Of a stretch of 64,000 nucleotides of DNA, positions 54,528 to 63,842 are shown in pieces. The notes beneath the pieces are model-generated. The model saw nothing but the letters and a program-made list of their open reading frames with translations. It was not told the DNA's origin and did not search any database. Each line of letters begins with the position of its first letter. The first letter of the stretch is position 1. This stretch comes from CFX2 sp038251275. GTDB taxonomy: Bacteria > Chloroflexota > Anaerolineae > Aggregatilineales > Phototrophicaceae. Made by a program: the position numbers and the translations under genes. Location: NCBI GenBank assembly GCA_038251275.1, contig JBBSBM010000030.1, positions 8,113 through 72,112 of the forward strand, read 5' to 3'.

Positions 54528-54623
54528 GAATGGCTTAGAATTAGCCGAAACGGTATAGTTCTAAACATAAGTATCTTTGATATTGGTCTTTGCCAATTGC
54601 AACGTTGGCGAAAGGAAATGAAT

Positions 54624-55370
54624 ATGGCTCAATTGACCGATAAAATTGCGGTTGTCACCGGAGGCAGCCGGGGCATTGGTAGAGGTATCGCGCTAGAGTT
54701 GGCAAAGCGCGGCGCAACTGTGGTTGTAAATTACAACAGCAATGCCGACGCTGCCAATGAGGTTGTTGAAAAAATCACTGCGGATGGCGGGAAGGCGATG
54801 GCTTTTAAGGCTGATGTAGGGGAAGAAGAAGGCGCAAACGCTCTGATTAAAGCGGCGATAGATGCCTATGGTAAATTGGATATTCTAGTGAATAATGCGG
54901 GAACTACCCGCGACAACCTGATTATGATGATGAAGTCCGATGATTTTGATACGGTTATCAAAACGAACCTTCGCAGCACGTGGTTGTGTTCGAAAGCAGC
55001 AGTCAAAAGCATGATGCGAAAGCGTTACGGGCGCATCATCAATATTACGAGCATCAGTGGTATCGCAGGTAATGGCGGACAGACCAATTACAGTGCAAGT
55101 AAGGCGGGTATTATCGGGTTCACAAAGTCGCTGGCAAGGGAAGTCTCATCGCGCAGTATTACTGTGAATGCCGTCGCGCCGGGATTTGTACTAACCGACC
55201 TGACCAAAGATTTACCAGCAGAAATGACCGCGAAGTTGAATGACAATATTCCGTTAGGACGTTGGGGGGCTATTGAAGATGTGGCCTACTCCACCGCTTT
55301 CCTTGCTTCCGATGAAGCCGCGTATATCACCGGACATGTGTTGGTGGTCGACGGCGGAATGGCGATGTAG
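54624..55370 (+). CDS. fabG: 3-oxoacyl-ACP reductase FabG
   Basis: A 248-residue short-chain dehydrogenase, from ATG 54624 with AAGGA seven bases upstream (an ATG at 54618 is less well placed). NADPH site TGGSRGIGRGIALELAKRG, NNAG at about 86-89, catalytic ITSISGIAGNGGQTNYSASKAG (Ser, Tyr, Lys), and VAPGFVLTDLT. FabG reduces 3-oxoacyl-ACP in fatty-acid synthesis. No other fab genes are next to it, so a PHB or other SDR reductase role remains possible. HIT gene follows 14 bases later. Confidence 0.92.
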   Translation: MAQLTDKIAVVTGGSRGIGRGIALELAKRGATVVVNYNSNADAANEVVEKITADGGKAMAFKADVGEEEGANALIKAAIDAYGKLDILVNNAGTTRDNLIMMMKSDDFDTVIKTNLRSTWLCSKAAVKSMMRKRYGRIINITSISGIAGNGGQTNYSASKAGIIGFTKSLAREVSSRSITVNAVAPGFVLTDLTKDLPAEMTAKLNDNIPLGRWGAIEDVAYSTAFLASDEAAYITGHVLVVDGGMAM

Positions 55371-55384
55371 GTAGAGGAAAAATT

Positions 55385-55726
55385 ATGCCAACGCTATTTT
55401 CAAAGATTATCGCTAAAGAAATTCCAGCCAGCATTGTGTATCAGGATGATTTGGTAACAGCTTTCAAAGACATCAATCCATCTGCACCTGTCCATATCCT
55501 AATTGTACCGAATATCGAGATTGCTTCAACGAATGATGTATTACCCGAACATGAGCAGATGCTGGGTCATCTGTTTACAGTGGCTAAACAAGTCGCCAAA
55601 GAACAAGGTGTAGCAGATAGCGGTTATCGATTGATTGTTAACAATGGAAGTGATTCAGGGCAGGAAGTACCACACTTGCATGTCCATCTGATCGGTGGAC
55701 GTAAACTGGGGCCGCTTCTCCAATAG
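55385..55726 (+). CDS. HIT-family (HINT) nucleotide-binding protein
   Basis: A 113-residue HIT protein with the full histidine triad: HLHVHLIGGRKL near the C-terminus, after GYRLIVNNGSDSGQEVPHLH. The N-terminal part TLFSKIIAKEIPASIVYQDD is normal for HINT. These enzymes hydrolyse phosphoramidates such as AMP-lysine. Probably co-transcribed with fabG; a strong terminator follows. Confidence 0.95.
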   Translation: MPTLFSKIIAKEIPASIVYQDDLVTAFKDINPSAPVHILIVPNIEIASTNDVLPEHEQMLGHLFTVAKQVAKEQGVADSGYRLIVNNGSDSGQEVPHLHVHLIGGRKLGPLLQ

Positions 55727-55747
55727 AAAGTTTGAGTTTTGCGGTTA

Positions 55748-55783
55748 TCAAAAGAGGCGATTAGAGTTAATCGCCTCTTTTGA
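55748..55783. terminator. Bidirectional terminator between the HIT and DsbA-like genes
   Basis: A perfect 16-bp stem (55748-55763 with 55768-55783) with loop GAGT. TTTT stands at the 3' end on both strands, so it can serve both convergent genes. Confidence 0.85.
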
Positions 55784-55796
55784 TTGAGCCTATTTC

Positions 55797-56687
55797 TTAG
55801 GAGGCGGTTGCCTCAGGAGTCGCTTCCATTGTGGCTTCAATGGTTGCTTCGGCTGTCTTCTCGAGAGTTGGTTCCATGGTCATTTCAGCAGTGGCTTCAG
55901 CCGCCACAACAGGTTGAGTGGCCTCAACAGTCGCTTCCGGTGTGGTTTCAGCAGGTATACCACCCGCAGCCTGTAGAGCAGTGTTAATCGCATCCATCAA
56001 GGATACATTGCTGGCGGTATCGACTACTGTACCATTGACTAACAATGCTGGTGTTCCGGCAACATTTTGTAACCTGAACGCATCCATTGCCGCAGTGATT
56101 ACGGTATCTGGTTTACTACTAGCAACACATGAATCCCACTGGCCTTTATCGAGGCCTAAGGCATTTACGCCACCGTTAAAGCGGTTTTGCGAAAAAGCGG
56201 TATTGGCATAAGTGGTCTGCCAACTAAACAGAGCATCATACATTTCCCAGAATTTGCCTTGATCACCAGCGCAAATAGCCGTTTTGGCAGCCCCTTGACC
56301 ATTCTGGATACCGCCAGTGCCATATACCGGGACATAGGTAAATTGCACTGCACCTGAGCGGATACTCTCCAACACTTGAGGCCATGTCCCTGAATGAAAT
56401 TCAGCGCAATGGCTGCAATCAAAGCTGGAATATTCGGTAACTTTCACCGGAGCGCTATCCTTACCTAAAACGGGAAAACCCTTATCATTAAAACTTTGAT
56501 CAATTCCTTGATAGCGCGTAGCCGTGCCTGTTGGAATTGGTGCATCAGCCGGCGCTGTAATCAGCAGCACGATGACAATGGCAAGAACTGCTACTACCAC
56601 GCCACCAATAGCGAATGTGAGCTGACGCTGGCGCTTTTTTTGCTGCTCACGTTCTTTACGACGTTCCAGCGTTCGTGTACGACCCAT
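55797..56687 (-). CDS. Membrane-anchored DsbA-like thiol oxidoreductase
   Basis: From ATG 56687 (GAGGG just upstream) the product has 296 residues; an ATG at 56717 would add ten residues with a poor site. A charged cytoplasmic start (RTLERRKEREQQKKRQRQ) precedes one helix (about 22-45). The thioredoxin fold carries FDCSHCAEFH (CSHC active site) and the cis-Pro motif GTPALLVNG. The tail (about 250-296) is a low-complexity run of EAT, VEAT and EATPEAT units. Probably forms disulfides in exported proteins; a VKOR-like partner is not seen here. Confidence 0.88.
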   Translation of the reverse strand: MGRTRTLERRKEREQQKKRQRQLTFAIGGVVVAVLAIVIVLLITAPADAPIPTGTATRYQGIDQSFNDKGFPVLGKDSAPVKVTEYSSFDCSHCAEFHSGTWPQVLESIRSGAVQFTYVPVYGTGGIQNGQGAAKTAICAGDQGKFWEMYDALFSWQTTYANTAFSQNRFNGGVNALGLDKGQWDSCVASSKPDTVITAAMDAFRLQNVAGTPALLVNGTVVDTASNVSLMDAINTALQAAGGIPAETTPEATVEATQPVVAAEATAEMTMEPTLEKTAEATIEATMEATPEATAS

Positions 56688-56784
56688 CTTTCCCTCATTT
56701 CTTACAACAATTAGCATCCTCTACAAATCAGAATCCTAAGTCTACTTCCTGCCGCGCAAAGTGCAACAGTTTCTTTGCGGACTC

Positions 56785-58539
56785 TCAGTCTTTGGTATAA
56801 CGATTCATCCATTCGACTAGGTAAGATACCAAATCTGAAAGGTAAGCGGGTAACTTATCTACCAAAATAGGATTTTTGAGCAGTAAGCCTGTGTTAAACA
56901 TCTCGCCAACATCAAAGACAACTGAAAATGTATTTGCTGAAGTTAAGGGTGTAACCTGTCCGCGGGTAATCAAATCGGCAGTCAAGATTTCGATTTGGCG
57001 TAGATCCTCATCCGTGACCAGACGCAAGCAGGTACTTCGTAAACGGTTCGAGGAGTCAAATGCTAAAGTTAAACCGCCGTATACATCTAGGTGAGAACCA
57101 TTATAGGAAAGGAACTGATCACCGATTAAGTTAACGCGGCGGGTTGTGCCATAGGTCATAAAAACGTGCCCCGCAGTGTTTCGGTAGGCCGCCATTGGGG
57201 TAAAAGTGGTATCAGAGGGTAACTTAAGTTTGGGACGAACCTGTTCATTTAGAAAGCTGAGTGCCACCTCGGATGATTCGATAGCAACAGGCGCTTGCAA
57301 ATTCGGCAAACTTTTCAATTTAGCTGCATATTCACGGGCAGTACCAGACGCAAGAATTTTGCGCTCGTCAAATACCTTGATCAGTATATCCGTATGTTTT
57401 CCATCGTAGAGAAGATCATCAGCCGCTAGAAACGCCTGCGCCATATCACTAAAGGTGAGTTCGCAAACCGGGCCAAGTTCTATAGCAGTCGTCAGTAAAT
57501 TCCCGACAATATCGCGTACCCCATGAATAATAATGCGATCGGCTGGTACTTGCCTCATTTGTTCATAAATGGCAACCAGAATGTCATAAAATGCTCCCGT
57601 GAATAACCGCGAATAGTTGTGTTTTTCGCGAGACAACTCAAGTTCAGGATCATTAGGGCTTGGCGGGAGTTGATCAAAAGGGACATCCGTAAATTTGTTA
57701 AGGGCGTTGCGGAGATAAACCGTACGACCTTGTATTTTCTCGCCCCGAGCTTGCAATCGGTCTGTGACTTGTTCTGCAACTGCCGAAATGAAATTATCAA
57801 TACGTAAATCGCCACCCGTCCAATCAAGCAGACGTTCAATCAGAGAGTCATCATGCAAGGCAACCAACACGGCGGTCATATCACCAAAGCTTTCGTGAAA
57901 AGCATTAGAGCCTAAACCGAAGGACTCGTTATAAAGGTCACGCATCCCATCCAAAATAGCATGTCCAGTTTCATGGCTTACGATATCCGCACTTTGCGAG
58001 GACTGAATAAGGTCTTTACCGTCCTGAAAGCCGTTAAAGCCTAGAAGATGATCGAGTTCGCTGTAATAAGCATTCCCGCCGAAACCCGCATGAGGATCAA
58101 TGGTTAGATGGTCGAGTTGAAATGACCACGGCAGAGCACGTTGCGTATAACGCTCGTACATACGGAGTGTAAAGGTGGCATAGTAAAAGCTATTCACTTG
58201 ATCAAACTCTGGCTTACCCGGCCAAAACATATAATTGCCCTGTTCGTCTGGTTGGGCAGGCGCCGCAAGATGATCCCGTAATTGGAAGCGTGAACTCACC
58301 AAGCCGGGATTAATATAAGTGGCGGTCATCTGACGTACTTCTGGCGCACTGACAAACGGGTCTTGCGGATAGACCATAACATTGACGAAACCCGGTCCTG
58401 CTTCAGACTGAACCTCAGGCTCCGATTGAAGTGTGAATGCCGTCATTGCTTTCTGAGCGATATTAGCGGGCGCATCTGATTCATTCTGTTCTTGCAGACG
58501 GCGGAGCAAATTGAAGGTTGAAGTATTGTTATCAATCAT
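56785..58539 (-). CDS. Thermolysin-like (gluzincin) metallopeptidase without signal peptide
   Basis: A 584-residue protein with SADIVSHETGHAILDGM: the zinc motif HETGH (His189, Glu190, His193) and a third ligand Glu216 in NAFHESFGDMTAVL, matching the M4/M36 pattern. Upstream, TIDPHAGFGGNAYY and the 50-140 region look like the family's beta-rich lobe. No signal peptide, prodomain or anchor is visible at the N-terminus (MIDNNTSTFNLLRRLQEQ), which is unusual for secreted peptidases. It could be cytoplasmic or exported by another route. Substrate unknown. Confidence 0.82.
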   Translation of the reverse strand: MIDNNTSTFNLLRRLQEQNESDAPANIAQKAMTAFTLQSEPEVQSEAGPGFVNVMVYPQDPFVSAPEVRQMTATYINPGLVSSRFQLRDHLAAPAQPDEQGNYMFWPGKPEFDQVNSFYYATFTLRMYERYTQRALPWSFQLDHLTIDPHAGFGGNAYYSELDHLLGFNGFQDGKDLIQSSQSADIVSHETGHAILDGMRDLYNESFGLGSNAFHESFGDMTAVLVALHDDSLIERLLDWTGGDLRIDNFISAVAEQVTDRLQARGEKIQGRTVYLRNALNKFTDVPFDQLPPSPNDPELELSREKHNYSRLFTGAFYDILVAIYEQMRQVPADRIIIHGVRDIVGNLLTTAIELGPVCELTFSDMAQAFLAADDLLYDGKHTDILIKVFDERKILASGTAREYAAKLKSLPNLQAPVAIESSEVALSFLNEQVRPKLKLPSDTTFTPMAAYRNTAGHVFMTYGTTRRVNLIGDQFLSYNGSHLDVYGGLTLAFDSSNRLRSTCLRLVTDEDLRQIEILTADLITRGQVTPLTSANTFSVVFDVGEMFNTGLLLKNPILVDKLPAYLSDLVSYLVEWMNRYTKD

Positions 58540-58623
58540 ATAGCCACACTCCTGTGGAACATCAAACCGTTGAATGACAATCTGATTGTGACATGGTTTT
58601 CAATTGGCACTTTAAAATGGGCA

Positions 58624-59511
58624 TCATTCCCTGCGAAAAGGAAGCAAAGCTATAAAAGCGGTTACAGCTTCATTCGGGACAGAACGTTTGCGAACCCCGA
58701 TTAAATAGGTACGCGCATCATCCGCACCCACAAGAGCAATCGTATGAAGTGTACCTTGCTGGACTTCGCGCTCAATCGCAATCTTTTGGATAAGGGCAAC
58801 ACCCAAACCTAACTCAACACTGCGCTTAATGGCTTCCGTTTCACCGAGTAAAATTGTTTCAACATGTGATAAACGATCTTCACCAAATAAGCGAGAGACA
58901 GTGGTATAAAGCGCTGAACCGGGTTCACGAGTTAGAAATACCCGTGTGCTAATATGGTCGAGTGTGACACTTTGATAGCCTGCCCATTCATCCTGTGGGC
59001 TAACAATCACCACTAAATGATCTTGCATAAAGGCTTTGGTTTCTACATCAGGATGCTCGGCTGGTGACCCGACCAAAGCGATGTCGATTTCACCAGAACT
59101 CAACTTCGAAAGGAGTTCACCTGTATTGCCAACGACCAGACGCACATGATAATCGCCATGATGCGTACGATAGCGACTCAAAACATCCGGCAAAATATAG
59201 GTGGCTAAGGTATGACCTACGCCGAGCTTGAGCTGCTGCTTGGCAAGACCTGCTTCGTTTCGGACAGCCGCAAGAGCTTCATCTGCGAGCTTTAACAAAC
59301 GTTCACCATAAGAGAATAATACTTCACCAGAGCCAGTGAGACGCATCTTGCGAGTGTTGCGGTCAATCAGATGAACACCTAGTTCACTTTCCAGAGCAGC
59401 GACTTGTTGGCTAACTGTCGGCTGCGTCATATGGAGCACGGCAGCGGCGCGTGTGAAACTGCCAAGACGGGCTACAAATACAAAAATACGCAGTCGATGA
59501 ACGTCGAGCAT
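58624..59511 (-). CDS. LysR-family transcriptional regulator
   Basis: A 295-residue LysR protein. The winged HTH (about 1-60) begins MLDVHRLRIFVFVARLGSFTRAAAVLHMTQPTVSQQVAALE, and the effector domain (about 88-293) has KLGVGHTLATYILPDVL and LGLGVALIQK. It is divergent from the aconitase gene over 306 bases, the usual arrangement for a LysR protein and its target. A T-N11-A palindrome lies 20 bases before its start. Ligand could be a TCA intermediate, but this is inferred only from position. Confidence 0.93.
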   Translation of the reverse strand: MLDVHRLRIFVFVARLGSFTRAAAVLHMTQPTVSQQVAALESELGVHLIDRNTRKMRLTGSGEVLFSYGERLLKLADEALAAVRNEAGLAKQQLKLGVGHTLATYILPDVLSRYRTHHGDYHVRLVVGNTGELLSKLSSGEIDIALVGSPAEHPDVETKAFMQDHLVVIVSPQDEWAGYQSVTLDHISTRVFLTREPGSALYTTVSRLFGEDRLSHVETILLGETEAIKRSVELGLGVALIQKIAIEREVQQGTLHTIALVGADDARTYLIGVRKRSVPNEAVTAFIALLPFRRE

Positions 59512-59531
59512 AGTGATTTATTGGAGCAACC

Positions 59532-59544
59532 TATGAATACCATA
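59532..59544. promoter_or_regulatory. Candidate LysR box (T-N11-A)
   Basis: TATGAATACCATA is an imperfect dyad with TATG and CATA ends, fitting T-N11-A. It lies 20 bases upstream of the LysR start in the 306-base divergent region 59512-59817, in which no gene was found. A TTTCG and CGAAA dyad at about 59704-59720 is another possible site. Confidence 0.45.
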
Positions 59545-59817
59545 AAAACTATCCATTTGAATAATAACTAAAAGAGGCATAGGATACAACAAGAAGGCTC
59601 ACTATCAATTTTTCGATAAGTGCTACTCTTGAACCAAATAGGCAACAGTGTTATACCCATTGAGGCTGACACTGATGTACTATTTTGGATAGAATTAATC
59701 ACGTTTCGTAATAAGCGAAAAAGAAAACGGCATTTGGACAATCATTTTTGGTAGCATTCCCGGATTAGCCATCCGGTTTTAACGATTTTGGGAAACTCAC
59801 AAACGAGAGGATGACAT

Positions 59818-62532
59818 ATGGCAAAGATACTTGATAGCTTCGGTACACGCGGAACCCTAAATACGGCAAAGGGCGAAGCGACAATATATCGTCTGAATAA
59901 ACTCACAGAAAAAGGTGTCGGTCACGTCGACAAACTGCCTTTTAGCATCAAAGTCTTATTAGAAAATGCCCTTCGCAACTTGGATAACTTTCAGGTCAAT
60001 GAAGAGGCGGTTCAAAATTTAGCAAACTGGGAGGCAAAAGCACCCAAGCAGGTTGAAATTCCATTCAAGCCCGCGCGTGTTATTTTGCAGGACTTCACAG
60101 GTGTAGCCTGTGTGGTTGACTTAGCAGCACTTCGCAGCGCAATGGTGCGAATGAATGGTGAGCCGAAGAAAATCAACCCAACTATTCCAGTTGATCTGGT
60201 GATTGACCACTCGGTACAGGTTGACCGATTTGGCTCGGCCAACGCAATCATGATGAACTCCTCGCTGGAATTCGAACGCAACCAAGAGCGTTATGAATTT
60301 TTGCGTTGGGGACAAAGCGCTTTTGACAACTTCAAAGTTGTACCCCCAGCAACCGGCATCGTGCATCAGGTCAATTTGGAATACCTCGCCAAAGCCGTAC
60401 AGATGTATATAGACGATGAAGGACGCACCGTTTTGCTACCAGACTCACTAGTCGGTACAGATAGCCATACCACCATGATTAATGGTTTGGGTGTACTAGG
60501 TTGGGGCGTGGGCGGTATTGAAGCCGAAGCAGCAATGCTTAACCAGCCGATTTATATGTTGATGCCTGAGGTGATCGGCTTCAAGTTGACTGGCAAACTG
60601 CATGAAGGAACCACTGCCACCGATTTGGTGCTGGTGGTCACACAAATGCTGCGTAAGAAGGGTGTAGTCGATAAGTTCGTCGAGTTTTATGGAACAGGGT
60701 TGAGCAAGCTCTCATTAGCTGACCGCGCAACCATTGCCAACATGGCTCCTGAATACGGCGCGACGATGGGTTTCTTCCCGATTGACGACGAAACATTGAG
60801 CTACATGCGGCGTACAGGCCGTGATGAAGCGCTGGTTAAGACAGTCGAAGCCTACTGCAAAGAACAAGGCCTGTTCCGCACTGATGCAACACCTGATCCA
60901 GAATTCACAGACACAATGGAACTGGATCTGAGTACGGTTGAACCGAGCATGGCTGGCCCGAAACGCCCACAAGACCGCGTACTTTTGAGCGCCATGAAAG
61001 AAACATTCGAGCAAAGCCTACGTACACCCATCGACAAACGCGGATTTGCTCTGGATGAGTCTGCAATTGAAAAGACGGCTCAACTCGGTCAGAACGGTGA
61101 CTCAGTTGAAGTCGGTCATGGCGCGGTGGTGATTGCGGCTATCACAAGCTGCACAAATACCAGTAATCCATCGGTGATGATTGCGGCGGGTTTGGTTGCG
61201 AAGAAAGCAGTTGAGCGCGGCCTAAAAATCAAACCATATGTTAAGACCAGCCTTGCGCCCGGTTCGCGAGTCGTCACAGAATATTTGGATAAAGCCGAAT
61301 TGACTCCTTACTTGCAAGCTTTGGGTTTTTACACGGTTGGTTATGGATGCACGACCTGCATTGGTAACAGCGGCCCACTGCCCGAAAAGATTTCGAGCGC
61401 CATCAAGGAAAGTAATTTGGTTGCGAGTGCCGTTCTGAGCGGCAACCGTAACTTTGAAGGTCGTATCAACCCGTCGGTGAAGGCTAATTATCTAGCTTCC
61501 CCTCCCCTCGTGGTGGCCTATGCTTTAGCAGGGACAGTGGATATTGATTTGGTGAATGAGCCGATTGGTCATGACCGTGATGGTGAACAGGTCTACCTCA
61601 AGGACATTTGGCCGACACAGGATGAAATCATGGAATTGGTACAAAATACCATTACCCCTGATTTGTTCAGGACACAGTACGGGAATGTCTACACAGGCAA
61701 CTTGATGTGGAATGAAATTCCAGTAAGTGGCGGCGCCGTTTATAGCTGGAGCAAAAAGAGCACCTATATTCAAGAGCCTCCGTTCTTTGTTGATATGCCT
61801 ATTGAGGCAGACGCAATCCAACCGATAACAGGAGCGCGAGTGCTGGGAATGTTCGGTGACTCGATCACCACTGACCACATTTCTCCGGCAGGTGATATTG
61901 CGATAGATAGCCCTGCAGGTCGATATTTAATCGAAAATGGTATTGAGAAAAAAGACTTCAATACCTACGGTACGCGACGCGGCAGTCACGAAGTGATGAT
62001 GCGCGGTACGTTCGCGAACATTCGCCTGCGTAATAATCTCGTCCCCGGAACCGAAGGCGGCGTGACCGTTCACTTTGGTGATGATAAGGTGATGAGTATC
62101 TACGAAGCGGCGATGAAGTACATCAGTGAAGGCACACCTCTAGTGATTCTGGCAGGATCCGATTACGGTATGGGTTCCAGCCGTGACTGGGCAGCCAAAG
62201 GCACTATTTTACTAGGCGTGAAGACTGTTATCGCCAAGAGCTTTGAGCGTATCCATCGCAGCAATCTGGTGATGATGGGTGTACTGCCTTTGGTCTTCAA
62301 ACAAGGCGAAGGTTGGGAGACACACAAACTCACGGGTACAGAAAAGTTCGACATCATCGGTCTGGATGACAATCTGAAGCCGGGGCAAGAATTAACAGTT
62401 CGCGCCACAGCCGAAGATGGGACTACAAAGGAATTCCAAGCGAGCGTCAAAATCAACACACCAGTGGAAATGGAATACTATCGTAATGGTGGTATCCTGC
62501 CGACGGTTCTGCGCAATTTCTTTAAGCAGTAA
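59818..62532 (+). CDS. acnA: Aconitate hydratase AcnA
   Basis: A 904-residue monomeric aconitase of the AcnA/IRP1 type. It converts citrate to isocitrate in the TCA cycle. The 4Fe-4S ligands are Cys445 in ITSCTNTSNPS and Cys511 and Cys514 in GCTTCIGNSG. Other motifs: GTDSHTTMINGLGVLGWGVGG, DSITTDHISPAGDI, and the swivel domain GSDYGMGSSRDWAAKG. GAGAGG stands before the ATG. Divergent from the LysR gene, which may control it. A terminator follows. Confidence 0.97.
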   Translation: MAKILDSFGTRGTLNTAKGEATIYRLNKLTEKGVGHVDKLPFSIKVLLENALRNLDNFQVNEEAVQNLANWEAKAPKQVEIPFKPARVILQDFTGVACVVDLAALRSAMVRMNGEPKKINPTIPVDLVIDHSVQVDRFGSANAIMMNSSLEFERNQERYEFLRWGQSAFDNFKVVPPATGIVHQVNLEYLAKAVQMYIDDEGRTVLLPDSLVGTDSHTTMINGLGVLGWGVGGIEAEAAMLNQPIYMLMPEVIGFKLTGKLHEGTTATDLVLVVTQMLRKKGVVDKFVEFYGTGLSKLSLADRATIANMAPEYGATMGFFPIDDETLSYMRRTGRDEALVKTVEAYCKEQGLFRTDATPDPEFTDTMELDLSTVEPSMAGPKRPQDRVLLSAMKETFEQSLRTPIDKRGFALDESAIEKTAQLGQNGDSVEVGHGAVVIAAITSCTNTSNPSVMIAAGLVAKKAVERGLKIKPYVKTSLAPGSRVVTEYLDKAELTPYLQALGFYTVGYGCTTCIGNSGPLPEKISSAIKESNLVASAVLSGNRNFEGRINPSVKANYLASPPLVVAYALAGTVDIDLVNEPIGHDRDGEQVYLKDIWPTQDEIMELVQNTITPDLFRTQYGNVYTGNLMWNEIPVSGGAVYSWSKKSTYIQEPPFFVDMPIEADAIQPITGARVLGMFGDSITTDHISPAGDIAIDSPAGRYLIENGIEKKDFNTYGTRRGSHEVMMRGTFANIRLRNNLVPGTEGGVTVHFGDDKVMSIYEAAMKYISEGTPLVILAGSDYGMGSSRDWAAKGTILLGVKTVIAKSFERIHRSNLVMMGVLPLVFKQGEGWETHKLTGTEKFDIIGLDDNLKPGQELTVRATAEDGTTKEFQASVKINTPVEMEYYRNGGILPTVLRNFFKQ

Positions 62533-62560
62533 GTGGTCTTTAGTCGATAGTTGTTAAAAG

Positions 62561-62592
62561 AAACACCCGATTTCGAAAGAGGTCGGGTGTTT
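62561..62592 (+). terminator. Terminator after acnA
   Basis: AAACACCCGA (62561-62570) pairs with TCGGGTGTTT (62583-62592) around a 12-base loop and runs into TTTT. It lies 28 bases after the acnA stop. Confidence 0.75.
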
Positions 62593-62671
62593 TAATTTCG
62601 ATGAACCGGATATTCCAAAATGAATGCAGATCGCTAAAATAGACGTTCCTTATTTTTTGGAGTTGAATTCT

Positions 62672-63391
62672 ATGAACACATCTGCCCCAAACCGCAGACT
62701 GTATAAGCATTTAGATTTTGTGACTGCTTCGTTGGTGGCGGTGTTGATTATTTCGAACATCGCGGCGACCAAACTGCTACAAGTTGGTCCATTTCAATTT
62801 GATGGTGGGACCTTTCTGTTCCCACTATCCTATATTTTCGGTGATGTTCTGACCGAGGTTTACGGTTATAAATCCAGTCGACGGGTGATCTGGACAGGTT
62901 TCTTTTGGATGTTCGTCACAGCGATTACATTAGCGATTGTGGACAGCGCGGCTCCGGCACAAGGTTGGGATCTACAAAGCAGCTTTCACGCGATTTTAGG
63001 GCAGACAATGCGAATTGTGATCGCGAGTTTGTGCGGGTTCCTCGCGGGGGAATTTAGTAACAGTTATGTGCTGGCAAAGATGAAAATCTGGACTGAGGGC
63101 AAATTCCTGTGGGCGCGGACGATTGGGTCAACGATTACGGGCGAAGGGGTTGATACACTTGTGTTCACCATTATCGCATTTGGAGGGACTGTCCCAAATG
63201 AAGTACTCATCAACCTGATTGTCTCCGGTTATCTGTTCAAGGTGGCGATTGAGACTGTATTTACTCCGGTTACTTATCGGGTGGTTAATTGGCTGAAAGC
63301 AGTCGAACATGAAGATTACTATGATGTCGGGACGAATTTCAATCCGTTCTTGATTGGTGATGTGAATTCGGCACCGAAAACAGGTAGTTAA
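62672..63391 (+). CDS. yhhQ: Queuosine-precursor transporter (YhhQ/VUT family)
   Basis: Starting at ATG 62672 (GGAG nine bases upstream) gives 239 residues; ATG 62624 adds sixteen residues without a membrane role. About six helices. Family motifs: LVAVLIISNIAATKLLQVGPFQFDGGTFLFPLSYIFGDVLTEVYGY, and later WARTIGSTITGEGVDTLVFT. The family imports queuine or preQ0 for the tRNA modification queuosine, so the organism may depend on salvage. No neighbouring tgt or que genes are in the window. Confidence 0.92.
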   Translation: MNTSAPNRRLYKHLDFVTASLVAVLIISNIAATKLLQVGPFQFDGGTFLFPLSYIFGDVLTEVYGYKSSRRVIWTGFFWMFVTAITLAIVDSAAPAQGWDLQSSFHAILGQTMRIVIASLCGFLAGEFSNSYVLAKMKIWTEGKFLWARTIGSTITGEGVDTLVFTIIAFGGTVPNEVLINLIVSGYLFKVAIETVFTPVTYRVVNWLKAVEHEDYYDVGTNFNPFLIGDVNSAPKTGS

Positions 63392-63399
63392 TGCGGAAA

Positions 63400-63650
63400 A
63401 TTCGCAATTTTCGCATTTTGTGCAATACATCCGCTGAAATGGCAGGCGGGAACACGGGAGAAACAGCTGAATCGACATTTTTGCACGGCGGCTGGCTCGG
63501 CTAGTGCCACTGAAATGGCACAAGTGCAGCGGATTACTCGGTGAATGCCGCCGCTGCATAATTTGCAGTATCGTTGTGGCGGATGTACGGGAAGAAGCCG
63601 CTGAAACTGCAAAGGCAAATGCAATTGAACCGCAGAAGTAGTACCAAGAA
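63400..63650 (+). repeat. Dispersed repeat, copy C
   Basis: This starts just after the yhhQ stop and fills the first part of the gene-poor tail 63392-64000. It aligns with the cores of copies A and B: CCGCTGAAATGGC at about 63431, CAGCTGAATCGACA near 63467, TGGCTCGGCT near 63493, CAAGTGCAGCGGATT near 63520, TGGCGGATGT near 63579 and CCGCTGAAACTGCAAA near 63599. It is more diverged than A is from B and lacks the 67-bp block. A run of eight Cs follows at about 63665. Confidence 0.72.
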
Positions 63651-63756
63651 AGTAATTTGAATACCGCCCCCCCCAAACCCCGCCCCGTAGTAACAAGGAG
63701 GGGCTTTAAAGGCATTCACAGGTCATCGTGATAATCAGTTTTAGCAAAATTAAGTC

Positions 63757-63811
63757 TCCACCGTTTAGTGTGGTGCTACCTTATCTCGGTAGCACCACAC
63801 TAAGTGGTGGA
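63757..63811. repeat. Long hairpin with 24-bp stem; left arm repeated at the window end
   Basis: The left arm (63757-63780) and right arm (63788-63811) pair along all 24 positions in RNA, with two G-U pairs, around TTATCTC. The first 14 bases of the left arm recur in direct orientation at 63987-64000, 230 bases later, where the window ends. CTTTTT follows the right arm, so it could also act as a terminator. Confidence 0.8.
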
Positions 63812-63842
63812 CGCTTTTTGAGGGAGAAATCTGGCGTATAAA

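Noticed and set aside
55800..55965. Tandem repeat at the end of the DsbA-like gene
   Set aside because: Low-complexity coding for EAT/VEAT units; period is irregular and there is no sign of an independent element.
63660..63720. G/C-rich hairpin near the C8 run as a terminator for yhhQ
   Set aside because: GCCCC and GGGGC can pair, but the stem is short and no T-tract follows.
63757..63811. Integron attC site
   Set aside because: The hairpin is a simple near-perfect stem. RYYYAAC and GTTRRRY core sites and the unpaired extrahelical bases of attC are not seen, and there is no integrase in the window.
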